Source: Mesotoga sp. UBA6090
GTDB taxonomy: Bacteria; Thermotogota; Thermotogae; Petrotogales; Kosmotogaceae
DNA: 64,000 bases
NCBI RefSeq assembly: GCF_002435945.1
Contig: NZ_DIXC01000014.1
Location: 1-64,000, forward strand
Direction: 5' to 3'
In this document: piece after piece, positions 63,794-64,000 of the stretch
Layout of the letters: every line of letters begins with the position of its first letter
Position numbering within the stretch: position 1 is the first letter of the stretch
Notes under the pieces: model-generated
What the model was told of the DNA's origin: nothing
Database searches by the model: none
Seen by the model: the letters and a program-made list of their open reading frames with translations, nothing else
Translations under genes and position numbers: made by a program

Positions 63794-64000
63794 TTGGCAA
63801 AACAACCAGACGGACTAAACTTCATTGATGAACGGATTGTTTGGATAGATGTAGCCAGAGGCCTGTTAATGGCACTAGTGGTAATGTATCACACTCTTCC
63901 TCCGCAAATCGTTGCTAATCTCATAAATCCGGCGGCATGCACGTTTTTCTTTCTTTCAGGGTTGATATCGAAAGAAGGAGACTTCAAAACGAACCTCTTG
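63794..64000 (+). CDS. acyltransferase-3-like membrane protein (5' part)
   Basis: 69 codons from TTG 63794, cut by the window end. ERIVWIDVARGLLMALVVMYH then CTFFFLSGLI match the start of acyltransferase-3/OpgC-type membrane proteins, which O-acylate cell-surface sugars. GGGGTG lies a few bases upstream. The rest of the protein, including the key His, must be checked beyond the window. Confidence 0.7.
   Translation, partial: MAKQPDGLNFIDERIVWIDVARGLLMALVVMYHTLPPQIVANLINPAACTFFFLSGLISKEGDFKTNLL

Overview
The window looks like a chromosome segment from a Thermotogota bacterium, most likely a mesophilic member of the Kosmotogales close to Mesotoga. I infer this from the phosphoglycerate kinase-triosephosphate isomerase fusion behind gap, the frequent TTG start codons with strong AGGAGG-type ribosome sites, the rod-like coiled-coil envelope protein, and the moderate base composition. 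No rRNA, prophage, CRISPR array or intact insertion sequence is visible.

Layout. 1-3.4 kb: probable end of dnaX, then ybaB, gap and pgk-tpi (lower glycolysis). 3.5-11.1 kb: a dense co-directional housekeeping operon (small coiled-coil protein, ZapA-like, murI, yvcK, whiA, nrdR, greA, lysS, yqeY, GlmL-like ATPase), then tRNA-Gly(CCC). 11.2-22.3 kb: a DHFR-like reductase, a large lipoprotein, a TrmN6-like methylase, tmk, clpC, radA-disA, and on the minus strand a degenerate amidohydrolase, a WecG/TagA glycosyltransferase and tRNA-Leu(CAA). 22.4-34.5 kb: an exported RsiV-like protein, glpX, a decayed spacer, a glutamine amidotransferase, proC-proA-proB, a TldD/PmbA pair, two Gfo/Idh/MocA oxidoreductases and a methyltransferase. 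34.7-35.8 kb: a SIS-domain sugar-phosphate enzyme.

35.8-48.0 kb is the most cohesive accessory locus: cytoplasmic alpha/beta hydrolase, KASIII-like enzyme, SDR, a double-TetR regulator, CoA-transferase, thiolase, a complete LivKHMGF-type ABC importer and an exported alpha/beta hydrolase. I read it as a regulated route for taking up a carboxylic acid or its ester and degrading it through a 3-oxoacyl-CoA to acetyl-CoA. A near-perfect 32-bp palindrome before the KASIII gene is a candidate operator.

48.2-55.0 kb: a broken ArsR-like regulator, a xylose module (ROK regulator, xylulokinase, xylose isomerase), then about 1.3 kb of non-coding debris. This holds a transposase fragment, several hairpins and a stretch built on a strict seven-base period. 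55.1-64.0 kb: a YkgJ-type cysteine-cluster protein, exported proteins of unknown role, hydroxylamine reductase (hcp) behind a perfect palindrome, an exported esterase, a 704-residue signal peptide-coiled coil-membrane anchor protein, and the start of an acyltransferase-3-like membrane protein cut by the window end.

The points most worth following are the A9 slip site at the pgk/tpi junction, the 36806-36837 palindrome with its double-TetR neighbour, the acid-catabolism locus, and the heptamer-phased intergenic DNA.
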